A program made the position numbers and the translations under genes. This document shows, piece by piece, positions 1 through 6,866 of a DNA stretch of 19,067 bases. The notes under the pieces were generated by a model. It saw nothing but the letters and a program-made list of their open reading frames with translations. It was not told the DNA's origin and did not search any database. The DNA comes from Saprospiraceae bacterium UBA2365 (GTDB lineage: Bacteria; Bacteroidota; Bacteroidia; Chitinophagales; Saprospiraceae): positions 1-19,067 of the forward strand of contig DDTL01000105.1 of NCBI GenBank assembly GCA_002344345.1. The letters run 5' to 3'. Within the stretch, counting starts at the first letter, position 1. Each line of letters starts with the position of its first letter.

Positions 1-47
1 TATTCGTGATTCATATAATCCGTAATTACGTAATACAAAGTAACGAC

Positions 48-86
48 AAAAAAACTCAATAACCAAGCATTATTGAGCTTTTTTTG
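48..86. terminator. Bidirectional Rho-independent terminator
   Basis: Perfect 8-bp stem CTCAATAA (55-62) / TTATTGAG (70-77) with a 7-nt loop. It is flanked by an A-run on the left (48-54) and a T-run on the right (79-85), so it works on both strands. On the minus strand it lies about 50 nt past the stop of the metallo-hydrolase gene. On the plus strand it could end a transcript entering from outside the window. Confidence 0.8.
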
Positions 87-136
87 ATATTCCGTAAAAA
101 AATTAAGAATTAGGGCTTAATAGTATGACTTTCATT

Positions 137-910
137 TTAAAGGTTTAAAGTGAGTTTACTTCCAACTTCAACCAATTTGATCCGTTCATCATTTAACGCT
201 TTTATTTTACTCACCGGTTCTTTGTAATGTTCAAAAGTTCCGAAATGAACCGGAATGACCACTTTGGGTTGCAGTTCCCGGATCATCTTTGCCAACATAC
301 CTGCATCTAATGTTAAAGTCATGATCCAACTGCCCTGTTTAGCTGCGCCCATATTCGGGATCATCAAATCTATTTCTTTATTTTTCAGCGATCTGATAAT
401 GCTGTTTTTGTAAACTGTATCTCCTGTACAATAAATGCTTATTTTTTGATCGTTTTTTGAAATGGTCAAATAATATCCGTTTACTTTCCCGGCAAGCAGT
501 GCGCTAAGCGGATTGATCCCGTGGATGGCAGGAATGGCAGTTATTTCTATTTTATAATCTTTCAAAAAAATCACCTGTTGCTGATCCCAGTCTAAAACGG
601 TCACATCTTTTTTTCGGTTTTTCCGCAATTTATGGTATGCATTCTGATTGCAAATACATTTAGATGAATCATCCATTTTCGATAATCCCATTTGATCCAG
701 GTGATCTTCATGATCATGAGTGATCAGCCAAAGGTCAATTTGTTCGAAATCCTGATCCGTAAAAACCGGTGGTTCAATCCTTTCAGATTTGAACCAGAAA
801 TAGTCCTGAACGGTTCCTTTCGGGCATAAAACCGGATCCATTGCAATTTTTAAATCGTTTGTTAACAGAATAATGCTTGCTCCTCCGATCCACTTAATTG
901 TTATTTCCAT
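137..910 (-). CDS. Metallo-beta-lactamase-fold hydrolase, UlaG-like
   Basis: A 257-residue cytoplasmic protein with no signal peptide. The metal-binding signature HDHEDH lies at residues 65-70 and the other expected ligands are visible: H130 (PAIHG), D164 (CTGDT) and H222 (PVHFGTF). The order and spacing match the metallo-beta-lactamase superfamily branch of UlaG-like and YcbP/RomA-like hydrolases, which bind two metal ions, often act on phosphoesters or lactones, and can have NAPE-PLD-like members. The substrate cannot be read from the sequence. The start at 910 (MEITIKWIGGASI) begins directly with the family's first beta strand, so it is well supported. The gene is followed by a strong terminator (48-86) and is 197 bp from the next gene upstream, so it is probably monocistronic. 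I found no convincing TAnnTTTG promoter box in front of it. Confidence 0.88.
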   Translation of the reverse strand: MEITIKWIGGASIILLTNDLKIAMDPVLCPKGTVQDYFWFKSERIEPPVFTDQDFEQIDLWLITHDHEDHLDQMGLSKMDDSSKCICNQNAYHKLRKNRKKDVTVLDWDQQQVIFLKDYKIEITAIPAIHGINPLSALLAGKVNGYYLTISKNDQKISIYCTGDTVYKNSIIRSLKNKEIDLMIPNMGAAKQGSWIMTLTLDAGMLAKMIRELQPKVVIPVHFGTFEHYKEPVSKIKALNDERIKLVEVGSKLTLNL

Positions 911-1107
911 GGTTTCCCTATTTGAACTAAAACTTTGATTAACAATGTTTTTTTCCTTACTTATTTAGACATTTAGCCAGAATAATAATGACGTACCTTC
1001 ACTATGGGGTTTTTGTAACGTATGTTCAGGCAACTTATTTTAAACTATTTGTAAACCATTTTGCCATATAAGTCATCGGTTCAAAAGCTTATGATTTCCG
1101 GAAATTT

Positions 1108-2340
1108 TTAAAACGATTTTAAAATTTTACGGAAGACCAAATTTTGCCCTGAATTTAATTTCAACACATAAAGTCCTGGTTGAAGATGATCCGTATCAAT
1201 TTTCGTATTGCCGTAGAATTGTCCTTTTAACACCAATGAACCGATTGAGTTGATCATTTCAAAACGCACATGAGTATTCGGATCTACTTCGATTTGGAAC
1301 TTATCGGTGAATGGATTGGGGTAGACCTTCAATGCTGAAATATCAGCAGGATTTTCCAGCCTGGTCAAATTTGCCAGATAATCCCCCAAATACTCACTTG
1401 CATCGATGTAATGGACCTTTTGGTCAATCGTGAAAAATGACTGCGCAAACCGCTCGTTTGATAAATATACATTTAATCCATCTTCTGATGCGATACCTTC
1501 AACCTGATGAAAAGGTAAGTCCAACGTTACTTTTCTTTTATGGCCACCAAAAAAATCGCTTCCATCATAATCATATAAAAGCAATAAAAACGGCTGAAGC
1601 AATGCTGAATAGCCGGTCAAAATGGTCAGGTTTTTGTTTTCGAGGCTGGTTGCACCGGTGATCAGCCCATTGACATCATAACTATCCAGAAACCTGGCAA
1701 TATGATTTCCCGGGGTTTTGGGAAGCCTGTATACACTGGTTTTTTCACTGAGCCATTCCTTTGTAAACAGGTAAATACTATCCTTGGACACAATGAATGC
1801 TTCGCAATCAAAATCCGTCTGGTTTGATTTTTTATTCTTTTTGAAAGTCTGACTTTCATAAGAGAAAAGGATGGTATCAATGGCAGGTTGCTGATTGGAC
1901 AGCGATGCTTTCTCAATCCTCAGGATGTTCAGGTCAGTCCTGAGTCCGGTACCATTATTTCCGAAGTCACCGATATAAATAAATAGTTCATCCTGTGCGA
2001 TTTCCTCCCAGTCCGTATTGCTTGCCCCGGTTAATTCAAAGGCATCAAAAGCTGAAAAATCGTTCAATGACATCTTGTACAAGCGTATATCTGTATCATC
2101 GTTGTGGGTCCAAATTGAATGGTTCCACAAAATCAGCCCTGAGGTTTCATTCAATTCGCCGGGCAAAGGCCAGCTGATGATCGGTTTGATACTTGTAGGA
2201 GGGTAAAGACAACTGCCATCGTTCTGGTTAGCTATGATGCTGTAATTAATAGCCAGCGGATCTGTACAGCCGGGAATCTGGGCAATTGAATGACTCAATA
2301 CCATCAAGCTGAGAAAGAAAATATATGCTGTTTTCAGCAT
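1108..2340 (-). CDS. T9SS-secreted protein with CTDP motif and probable beta-propeller
   Basis: A 410-residue exported protein. The ATG at 2340 is chosen because it opens a clear signal peptide (MLKTAYIFFLSLMVLSHSIA, about residues 1-20); the open frame continues upstream but into the neighbouring gene. After cleavage comes GCTDPLAINY (24-33) followed by NDGSC, a short cysteine-bounded motif very common in secreted Bacteroidota proteins. The middle, from about residue 50 to 330, contains ETSGLILWNHSIWTHND and repeated beta-rich segments. These resemble SdiA-regulated-like or esterase-like propeller proteins, which is an inference from memory. The last ~75 residues begin ALKVYPNPFTDKF and form a type A T9SS sorting domain, so the protein is probably transported across the outer membrane and anchored or released. 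It starts only 37 bp after the carbonic anhydrase gene, so the two may be co-transcribed. Its function is unknown. Confidence 0.85.
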   Translation of the reverse strand: MLKTAYIFFLSLMVLSHSIAQIPGCTDPLAINYSIIANQNDGSCLYPPTSIKPIISWPLPGELNETSGLILWNHSIWTHNDDTDIRLYKMSLNDFSAFDAFELTGASNTDWEEIAQDELFIYIGDFGNNGTGLRTDLNILRIEKASLSNQQPAIDTILFSYESQTFKKNKKSNQTDFDCEAFIVSKDSIYLFTKEWLSEKTSVYRLPKTPGNHIARFLDSYDVNGLITGATSLENKNLTILTGYSALLQPFLLLLYDYDGSDFFGGHKRKVTLDLPFHQVEGIASEDGLNVYLSNERFAQSFFTIDQKVHYIDASEYLGDYLANLTRLENPADISALKVYPNPFTDKFQIEVDPNTHVRFEMINSIGSLVLKGQFYGNTKIDTDHLQPGLYVLKLNSGQNLVFRKILKSF

Positions 2341-2377
2341 CTTTATGAACTTTTTGGTTTTTGCAGAAAATGGTAGT

Positions 2378-2920
2378 TCAAGACAGATCCTGACCATAAC
2401 CCTCCTTGATATACCATTTGGAATATTCCTGGTAAGCCTGAGGCGTAAGTTTGATATACAGACCGGCACCGCTTTCGTCTATTTTTTTCACTTTTTTTGC
2501 AGGATTACCTGCATAGATGTAGCCGCCTTCCAGATGTTGGTTGGCCAACACGATGGAGCCTGCGGCTATGATCGTGTTGCTTTCTATGGTTGTATTATCC
2601 ATGACAATAGCACCCATACCAACGAGCACATCAGGTTCAATGATGGCACCATGGATGATCGCATTATGTCCGATACTGACCCGGTCTCCGAGTATGGTTT
2701 CTGAGACTTCGAGTGTTGCATGGAGGATCGCGCCATCCTGGATATTACATTCATTTCCTATTTTGATCGCGCCCACATCTCCACGGATAACGGCATTGTA
2801 CCACACTGAACAACGGTCACCGATACGGACTTCACCAATGATAATGGCTGATTCCGCGATAAAGCAATCTGATCCGATTTCTGGCATGTGTCCGTTGAGA
2901 CGTAAAATGTTCTTATTCAT
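2378..2920 (-). CDS. Gamma-class carbonic anhydrase family protein
   Basis: A 180-residue left-handed beta-helix protein with repeated hexapeptides (e.g. IIIGEVRIGDRCSVWYNAV). The three zinc-ligand histidines of the gamma-carbonic anhydrase/YrdA/PaaY family are in place: H67 (ILHAT), H85 and H90 (SIGHNAIIHGAII). The family trimerises and some members reversibly hydrate CO2, while others (YrdA, CaiE) have uncertain activity, so the catalytic role is an inference. The start at 2920 (MNKNILRLNGHMPEIG) matches the usual N-terminus; an in-frame ATG at 3004 would add 28 atypical residues. The protein is cytoplasmic. It lies 37 bp upstream of the T9SS protein gene, and a terminator separates it from acpP. 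Confidence 0.92.
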   Translation of the reverse strand: MNKNILRLNGHMPEIGSDCFIAESAIIIGEVRIGDRCSVWYNAVIRGDVGAIKIGNECNIQDGAILHATLEVSETILGDRVSIGHNAIIHGAIIEPDVLVGMGAIVMDNTTIESNTIIAAGSIVLANQHLEGGYIYAGNPAKKVKKIDESGAGLYIKLTPQAYQEYSKWYIKEGYGQDLS

Positions 2921-3032
2921 ATAGATGCAATGATTTCGTTTTTTGATTAAAAGGATATTTAATAATATAATACAGGCATGGTTTCGAGCCAGGCAGGAAA
3001 GCATTTTTGTGTAAAATTAATTATTTTACCAT

Positions 3033-3066
3033 AAAAAAAATCCACAAGTGAAATTCACCTGTGGAT
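3033..3066 (-). terminator. Rho-independent terminator of acpP
   Basis: On the minus strand ATCCACAGGTGAA pairs with TTCACTTGTGGAT, about 13 bp including one G-T wobble and leaving a tight A/T loop, followed by a run of eight T. It lies about 50 nt downstream of the acpP stop and isolates acpP from the downstream carbonic anhydrase gene. Confidence 0.88.
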
Positions 3067-3117
3067 CTAGTACTTTTACAATCAATTGGTGAATGACCAA
3101 AAGTTTGTACGTTGATT

Positions 3118-3354
3118 TTAAGCCAGTTCTGCCTCGATAAATTGGATAGCCATTCCAACAGTCTGAATGCTTTCTGCTTTTTCATCAGGAATGGATAAAT
3201 CAAATTCTCTTTCGAATTCCATGATCAATTCTACTGTATCCAGTGAATCAGCACCGAGGTCATTGGTGAAGCTCGCTTCATTCGTTACTTCTGATTCATC
3301 GACACCCAGTTTATCAACGATAATTCTTTTAACTCTTTCTGCTACTGTTGACAT
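3118..3354 (-). CDS. acpP: Acyl carrier protein
   Basis: A 78-residue acidic protein with the complete ACP fold. Helix I (VAERVKRIIVDKLGV) is followed by the DSL motif (GADSLDTVELIMEFE), where Ser37 carries the 4'-phosphopantetheine arm, then helices III and IV ending FIEAELA. It shuttles growing acyl chains in type II fatty acid synthesis and supplies acyl groups for phospholipid and lipid A synthesis in the cytoplasm. Length and sequence are canonical. It stands alone: a strong terminator follows at once and a -7-like box (TATTTTTG) lies upstream. In many bacteria, including many Bacteroidota, acpP is followed by fabF and often rnc; that pair is absent here. Confidence 0.97.
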   Translation of the reverse strand: MSTVAERVKRIIVDKLGVDESEVTNEASFTNDLGADSLDTVELIMEFEREFDLSIPDEKAESIQTVGMAIQFIEAELA

Positions 3355-3382
3355 AATTCAATTGTTTTAAAATTAGAGGAGG

Positions 3383-3390
3383 CAAAAATA
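3383..3390 (-). promoter_or_regulatory. Candidate -7 promoter box of acpP
   Basis: TATTTTTG on the minus strand matches the Bacteroidota -7 consensus TAnnTTTG in every fixed position. It would put the transcription start about 26 nt before the acpP ATG. No good -33 TTTG is seen at 17-23 bp, so the call rests on one box. Confidence 0.5.
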
Positions 3391-3435
3391 TAATTTTACT
3401 ATTCAGTTTGTTATAAAAAACGGGTTTTTTTTAAT

Positions 3436-3451
3436 GTTTTTTGCAAAAAAC
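3436..3451. repeat. 16-bp perfect palindrome between nfu and acpP
   Basis: GTTTTTTGCAAAAAAC reads the same on both strands. The surrounding DNA also holds two copies of AAAAAACGG (3415-3423 and 3445-3453). It lies in the 125-bp gap downstream of the Nfu gene and about 80 bp upstream of acpP. It could be a transcription-factor operator or part of a weak terminator; neither can be shown here. Confidence 0.5.
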
Positions 3452-3479
3452 GGAGAAAATGCAAAAAAACTCATATTTA

Positions 3480-4094
3480 TCAACCGAAATCCTGTATCAC
3501 TTCCTTTACTTCTGGAACCATGCTGGACAGGATCCTTTGAACCCCGGCCTGTAAAGTATACGTTGCAGAAGAACAGGTTCTGCAGGCACCCTGAAGGGAA
3601 ACGGTTACAATTCCTTCATCGTAAGAAATGAATTCTATATTTCCCCCGTCCATTTCAATACCGGGCTTGATATATTCGTCGATGATCTGGATGATCCTCG
3701 AAATAATTTCGGTTTCATCACCGCTTGCCCTCCTTTCAGCCCTTTCTTTTTCGATCATTTCAGCATATCCATCACGGACCACTTCTGCACCAGAAGAAAT
3801 ATATCCTTTGATAAATTCTTTAATGGGCAACATAATATCGCGCCAGGAATACGAAAACTCTTTTCCTATACTGATGTAATTATTATTGATGTGAACGGAT
3901 TTCACATAAGGTAATTGGAACAGGTCAGCTGCGAATGGAGACCATTCCAAAGCTTTTTCCAATTCCAGAAAATCGGCTGAACCATTATATAACTTCCTGT
4001 TGGTTACAAATTTTAGAACTTCCTGATTAGGTGTTTGTTCTGTATAAATTAATATGGAGGATTTTACCTGTTGCGTTTCTTGTATTTCTGACAT
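3480..4094 (-). CDS. Nfu-type Fe-S cluster scaffold/carrier protein
   Basis: A 204-residue protein with two domains. The Nfu N-terminal domain (about residues 10-100) contains NRKLYNGSADF. The NifU C-terminal domain (about 125-204) contains IKPGIEMDGGNIEF and the cluster-binding C-x-x-C at C171/C174 (GACRTCSSATYTLQ). Paired Nfu proteins bridge a [4Fe-4S] cluster on this motif and deliver it to apo-enzymes in the cytoplasm. The start at 4094 (MSEIQETQQ) is chosen over the longer frame at 4142 because that extension is unlike the family. A matched promoter also lies upstream, which would give a leader of about 54 nt. No suf or isc genes are adjacent, so it is a free-standing carrier gene. Confidence 0.93.
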   Translation of the reverse strand: MSEIQETQQVKSSILIYTEQTPNQEVLKFVTNRKLYNGSADFLELEKALEWSPFAADLFQLPYVKSVHINNNYISIGKEFSYSWRDIMLPIKEFIKGYISSGAEVVRDGYAEMIEKERAERRASGDETEIISRIIQIIDEYIKPGIEMDGGNIEFISYDEGIVTVSLQGACRTCSSATYTLQAGVQRILSSMVPEVKEVIQDFG

Positions 4095-4150
4095 AATACT
4101 AAAGTTTACATACTGAAACCAAATCCAATACTTTTTGTTCAAAATGACCT

Positions 4151-4183
4151 CAAAAATAGGCTTTTGAATGCAAATGATACAAA
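4151..4183 (-). promoter_or_regulatory. Bacteroidota-type promoter of the Nfu gene
   Basis: On the minus strand a -33 TTTG (4180-4183) is followed, after 21 bp, by a -7 box TATTTTTG (4151-4158). Both elements and the spacing fit the sigma-ABfr-type consensus TTTG / TAnnTTTG. The predicted transcription start is near 4148. Confidence 0.65.
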
Positions 4184-4230
4184 TACTGAACAGTCATTTT
4201 CTCTGATTTTTTGTAATTATTTAGCTGTAT

Positions 4231-4267
4231 AGTCTTTTAGTCTTTTAGTATTTTATACTTTTAGTAG
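4231..4267. repeat. Degenerate 8-bp tandem repeat, about 4.5 units
   Basis: Units read AGTCTTTT, AGTCTTTT, AGTATTTT, ATACTTTT and AGTAG. The first two are identical and the next two differ by one or two bases. The repeat sits mid-way between the divergent nfu and prfA promoters. It looks like a short slippage-prone microsatellite; similar AGTCTTTT stretches are familiar in Bacteroidota intergenic DNA (from memory). Confidence 0.7.
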
Positions 4268-4396
4268 ATGCTTAATATCAAGGGTCAAAACGTTTAGGAT
4301 ACATCATTAATTTCAGGAATTAATTTTTTTTACCGGTAGTATTGAATCGGCATCTGGTTTGGAGAACCACACACAATGTTCAATTGTGCATCTTAT

Positions 4397-4428
4397 TTTG
4401 GCACTGATCATAACATTCTTTACATTTG
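4397..4428 (+). promoter_or_regulatory. Bacteroidota-type promoter of prfA
   Basis: A -33 TTTG (4397-4400) is followed, after exactly 20 bp, by the -7 box TACATTTG (4421-4428). This is the best-formed promoter in the window. The transcription start should be near 4431, which gives a leader of about 16 nt to the ATG at 4447 and excludes the in-frame TTG at 4426 as a start. Confidence 0.75.
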
Positions 4429-4446
4429 CTCTCTAAATTTAATAAT

Positions 4447-5514
4447 ATGCTGGATAAAGCATCTGCTTTAAGAGAAAAATTCCGATTTTTGGAGGAACAG
4501 CTTTCCAATCCTGAGATCGTAGGGGATCTGGACAAGTATAAGAAGCTCAACCGGGAATACAAGGAAATGAAGGAGCTGGTGGATGTTTTTGATGAGTACG
4601 AACAAATTGTCCGTAACACTGACCATGCCAGAGAGCTTCTGGGTGATCCGGAAATGGCTGAAATGGCCAAAGAAGAACTCGAGTTTTGTACAACAGAAAA
4701 ATCGAGATTGGAAGAAAAGCTCAAGTTTATGTTGATCCCTGTAGATGAAGAAGATGAGAAAGATGTGATTTTTGAGTTGAGGTCCGGTACCGGTGGTGAT
4801 GAAGCCAGTATTTTTGTGGGTGACCTGCTTAAAATGTATACCAAGTATTTTGAAGTTCAGGGTTGGACTTATGAAATATTGTACGAGAATCCGGGAACTG
4901 TGGGCGGTTACAATAAGATAGTGCTGGAAGTATCGGGAGAGAAAGTTTATGGCAAATTAAAATTCGAATCAGGCGCTCACCGGGTACAACGTGTTCCTAA
5001 AACGGAATCGCAGGGCAGGGTACACACTTCTGCATCTACAGTTGTGGTCATGCCGAAATTTGAAGAACAGGACATTGACATCAGAAAGGATGACCTGAGG
5101 GTAGACACTTTCCGTTCCAGTGGTGCAGGTGGACAGCACGTTAACAAAACCGAATCTGGTGTTCGTTTTACCCATATTCCAACCGGGATCGTCGCAGAAA
5201 GTACTGATTCCAGGTCTCAGCATAAAAACCGGGAAATTGCAATTCAACGCTTATACATGAAAATCAAGGATAGTATCAGGGAGAAGGAACAACTGTCTCA
5301 GAAAGCAGCCCGAAGATCCCTTGTGGGTACAGGCGACCGGTCGGATAAGATCAGAACCTATAATTACCCTCAAAACAGGGTCACAGATCACAGGATCAAC
5401 CTAACCTTATACAGTCTGAACAAAATTGTCGAAGGAGATCTGGATGAGATCATCGAAGCTTTACAATTGGCTGAAAACATGGAAAAACTAAAGGCCATTG
5501 ATCAGATCGTATAA
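4447..5514 (+). CDS. prfA: Peptide chain release factor 1
   Basis: A 355-residue class I release factor that reads UAA/UAG and triggers hydrolysis of peptidyl-tRNA on the ribosome. Residues 1-105 form the helical domain 1. The codon-recognition region includes RVPKTESQGRVHTSAS, with the PxT tripeptide of RF1 at 184-186 rather than the SPF of RF2. The GGQ motif is at 228-230 (SSGAGGQHVNKTESGVR), and its glutamine is the usual site of PrmC methylation. The length is normal for RF1. I start at the ATG at 4447 (MLDKASALREKF). A TTG seven codons upstream is in frame but lies inside the -7 promoter box. prfA is convergent with the OmpA-family gene, 32 bp away, and has no obvious terminator of its own. 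Confidence 0.97.
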   Translation: MLDKASALREKFRFLEEQLSNPEIVGDLDKYKKLNREYKEMKELVDVFDEYEQIVRNTDHARELLGDPEMAEMAKEELEFCTTEKSRLEEKLKFMLIPVDEEDEKDVIFELRSGTGGDEASIFVGDLLKMYTKYFEVQGWTYEILYENPGTVGGYNKIVLEVSGEKVYGKLKFESGAHRVQRVPKTESQGRVHTSASTVVVMPKFEEQDIDIRKDDLRVDTFRSSGAGGQHVNKTESGVRFTHIPTGIVAESTDSRSQHKNREIAIQRLYMKIKDSIREKEQLSQKAARRSLVGTGDRSDKIRTYNYPQNRVTDHRINLTLYSLNKIVEGDLDEIIEALQLAENMEKLKAIDQIV

Positions 5515-5546
5515 TGTGGTTGAAACCTGTTTTTCAGACAGAATAT

Positions 5547-6767
5547 CTATTTTATCCGAAGTATTTTGATTTCCACCCGCTGATTTTTGTCTCGGCCTTC
5601 TTTGGTTTTATTGGTGGCAATTGGTTTATCTTTGCCATATCCCTTATAAACAATCCTGTTTTTGGGTATTCCTTTTTGGTACAGGTATTCAGCAACTGAT
5701 TTGGCTCTCTGGAGTGACAACTCGTCACAATACGTTTTGTCAGGCACTCCATTGGTATGTCCGCCAATTTCAATGGTTATTTTGGGATTAGTATGTAGGA
5801 ATTGGTATATCTCATTTAGAACATGGAGTGAACTCGGAGTAAAATTGCAGCTGTCAGCTTCGAAAAACAGTTTTTCGATCCTGATCACCTGTCCTTCTTT
5901 CAGCGTTTTGCTGTCAAGTTCGGTCAGGATCTTTTTCGTCTGTTTTTTTGCAGCATTGTCCTGGGCAACATCTGTTCGTTTTTTCTGATCCGGTTTAAGA
6001 TCTGATCGCCTTGGGGTTTTCGCAGGGTTCGCCGACTGTTTGATAGTCTCAGCCGGTGTGGAAACGACAGGAGGCAATATATTTACAGCAAAATCTGCAG
6101 TTTTGGGGCAATTTACACGAATTATACTGCTCGCATTATCGAGAAGTATATTCCCGTTGTAGGGTAAAAGTACAGGTGTTTTATAAAATGCTTCCAATAT
6201 GAGGTAATCAAGTTTTTGTTTTGGCTTAAAAGTGAATCTGTAGTTTTTCCAACTGGCATGCTCCACTACAGGTGATTCAGCCAACAATTCCTTTTTATCA
6301 CTCAAACCGTTTCCACCCCAGATTCTTAATACTACGGGCTTGTTGAAATTGAATTTTTTCGTGGTATCTATGACTTCTCTCAAACCACTAAAGTACGCTT
6401 CTGACCGTGCAAGGTGAATGCTGAACTCATAACATGCATTTCTTTCGAGCGGACTGGAGAGCTTCTGTGAAACCATTTCCCAGGTTTCGTTTTGTCTTAC
6501 CACCATACCCAGATAACTGGAACCTTGCTGCGGCAGAGTCTTGACCTCAAAAAACTCGTTGGCACCATTTTGAACATCGGGTGGTGTCTCTCTTTTAAAA
6601 TAATACGGTGCAATATCGTACCAACCTTTCAGTGAAAACAAAGTTTCCTTTTGGCCGGCTGCAGGTATACCTTCAAAGGATGGATTTATGACAGGTATTT
6701 CCATCACCTGACCAAAAGCCTGGTTAAAATACACCAGGAAAGTCAAAAAGAGGATATGATTTTTCAT
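5547..6767 (-). CDS. OmpA-family outer-membrane protein with N-terminal beta domain
   Basis: A 406-residue exported protein: signal peptide (1-19, ending AFGQ), then a beta-rich domain beginning INPSFEG (about 26-220). That domain resembles the carbohydrate-binding-like N-terminal domains of Bacteroidota envelope proteins. A charged, proline-rich linker follows (about 230-285), and then an OmpA-like peptidoglycan-binding domain (about 292-406). The domain shows FFEADSCNFTP, IEIGGHTNG, LSLQRAKSVAEYL, KGYGKDKPIA and GRDKNQRVEI. The arginine that binds diaminopimelate is present (R354), but its partner aspartate is asparagine (N339). The protein probably tethers the outer membrane to peptidoglycan. 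The start at 6767 fits the signal peptide, and a -7 box lies just upstream. The alternative TTG at 6779 lies inside that box. Confidence 0.87.
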   Translation of the reverse strand: MKNHILFLTFLVYFNQAFGQVMEIPVINPSFEGIPAAGQKETLFSLKGWYDIAPYYFKRETPPDVQNGANEFFEVKTLPQQGSSYLGMVVRQNETWEMVSQKLSSPLERNACYEFSIHLARSEAYFSGLREVIDTTKKFNFNKPVVLRIWGGNGLSDKKELLAESPVVEHASWKNYRFTFKPKQKLDYLILEAFYKTPVLLPYNGNILLDNASSIIRVNCPKTADFAVNILPPVVSTPAETIKQSANPAKTPRRSDLKPDQKKRTDVAQDNAAKKQTKKILTELDSKTLKEGQVIRIEKLFFEADSCNFTPSSLHVLNEIYQFLHTNPKITIEIGGHTNGVPDKTYCDELSLQRAKSVAEYLYQKGIPKNRIVYKGYGKDKPIATNKTKEGRDKNQRVEIKILRIK

Positions 6768-6776
6768 CTGACGCTG

Positions 6777-6808
6777 CAAATATAAGGCTTATTAATATCC
6801 TGAGTCAA
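6777..6808 (-). promoter_or_regulatory. Promoter of the OmpA-family gene
   Basis: On the minus strand a -33 TTG (6806-6808) is followed, after 21 bp, by TATATTTG (6777-6784), a full match to TAnnTTTG. The predicted transcription start is only a few bases before the ATG at 6767, so the mRNA would be nearly leaderless. This promoter makes the gene independent of the yidD operon upstream. Confidence 0.6.
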
Positions 6809-6866
6809 CAATTAAACAGATTTAAGTTGCTCAATGTTATGTTTTCATCGTTTTTTTTTTCAGAGA

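Larger units (their letters stand above)
4095..4446. other. Divergent intergenic region between nfu and prfA
   Basis: 352 bp without a gene. It holds the promoters of both flanking genes (minus-strand promoter at 4151-4183, plus-strand promoter at 4397-4428) and, between them, an AT-rich core with an 8-bp tandem repeat. I see no RNA gene or small ORF with support. Confidence 0.7.

Noticed and set aside
1094..1105. ATTTCCGGAAAT palindrome as a terminator of the T9SS protein gene
   Set aside because: A continuous 12-bp palindrome without loop space and no following T-run on the minus strand.
2541..2924. 127-codon plus-strand frame inside the carbonic anhydrase gene
   Set aside because: Antisense shadow of a hexapeptide-repeat gene; repeats of the true frame create the open frame.
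4380..4844. 154-codon antisense frame over the start of prfA
   Set aside because: Serine- and leucine-rich shadow of the prfA coding strand; it would run through the prfA promoter.
6850..6861. Run of ten T on the plus strand as a terminator
   Set aside because: No stem precedes it on the plus strand and on the minus strand it is an A-run after the stop of TPR-B.
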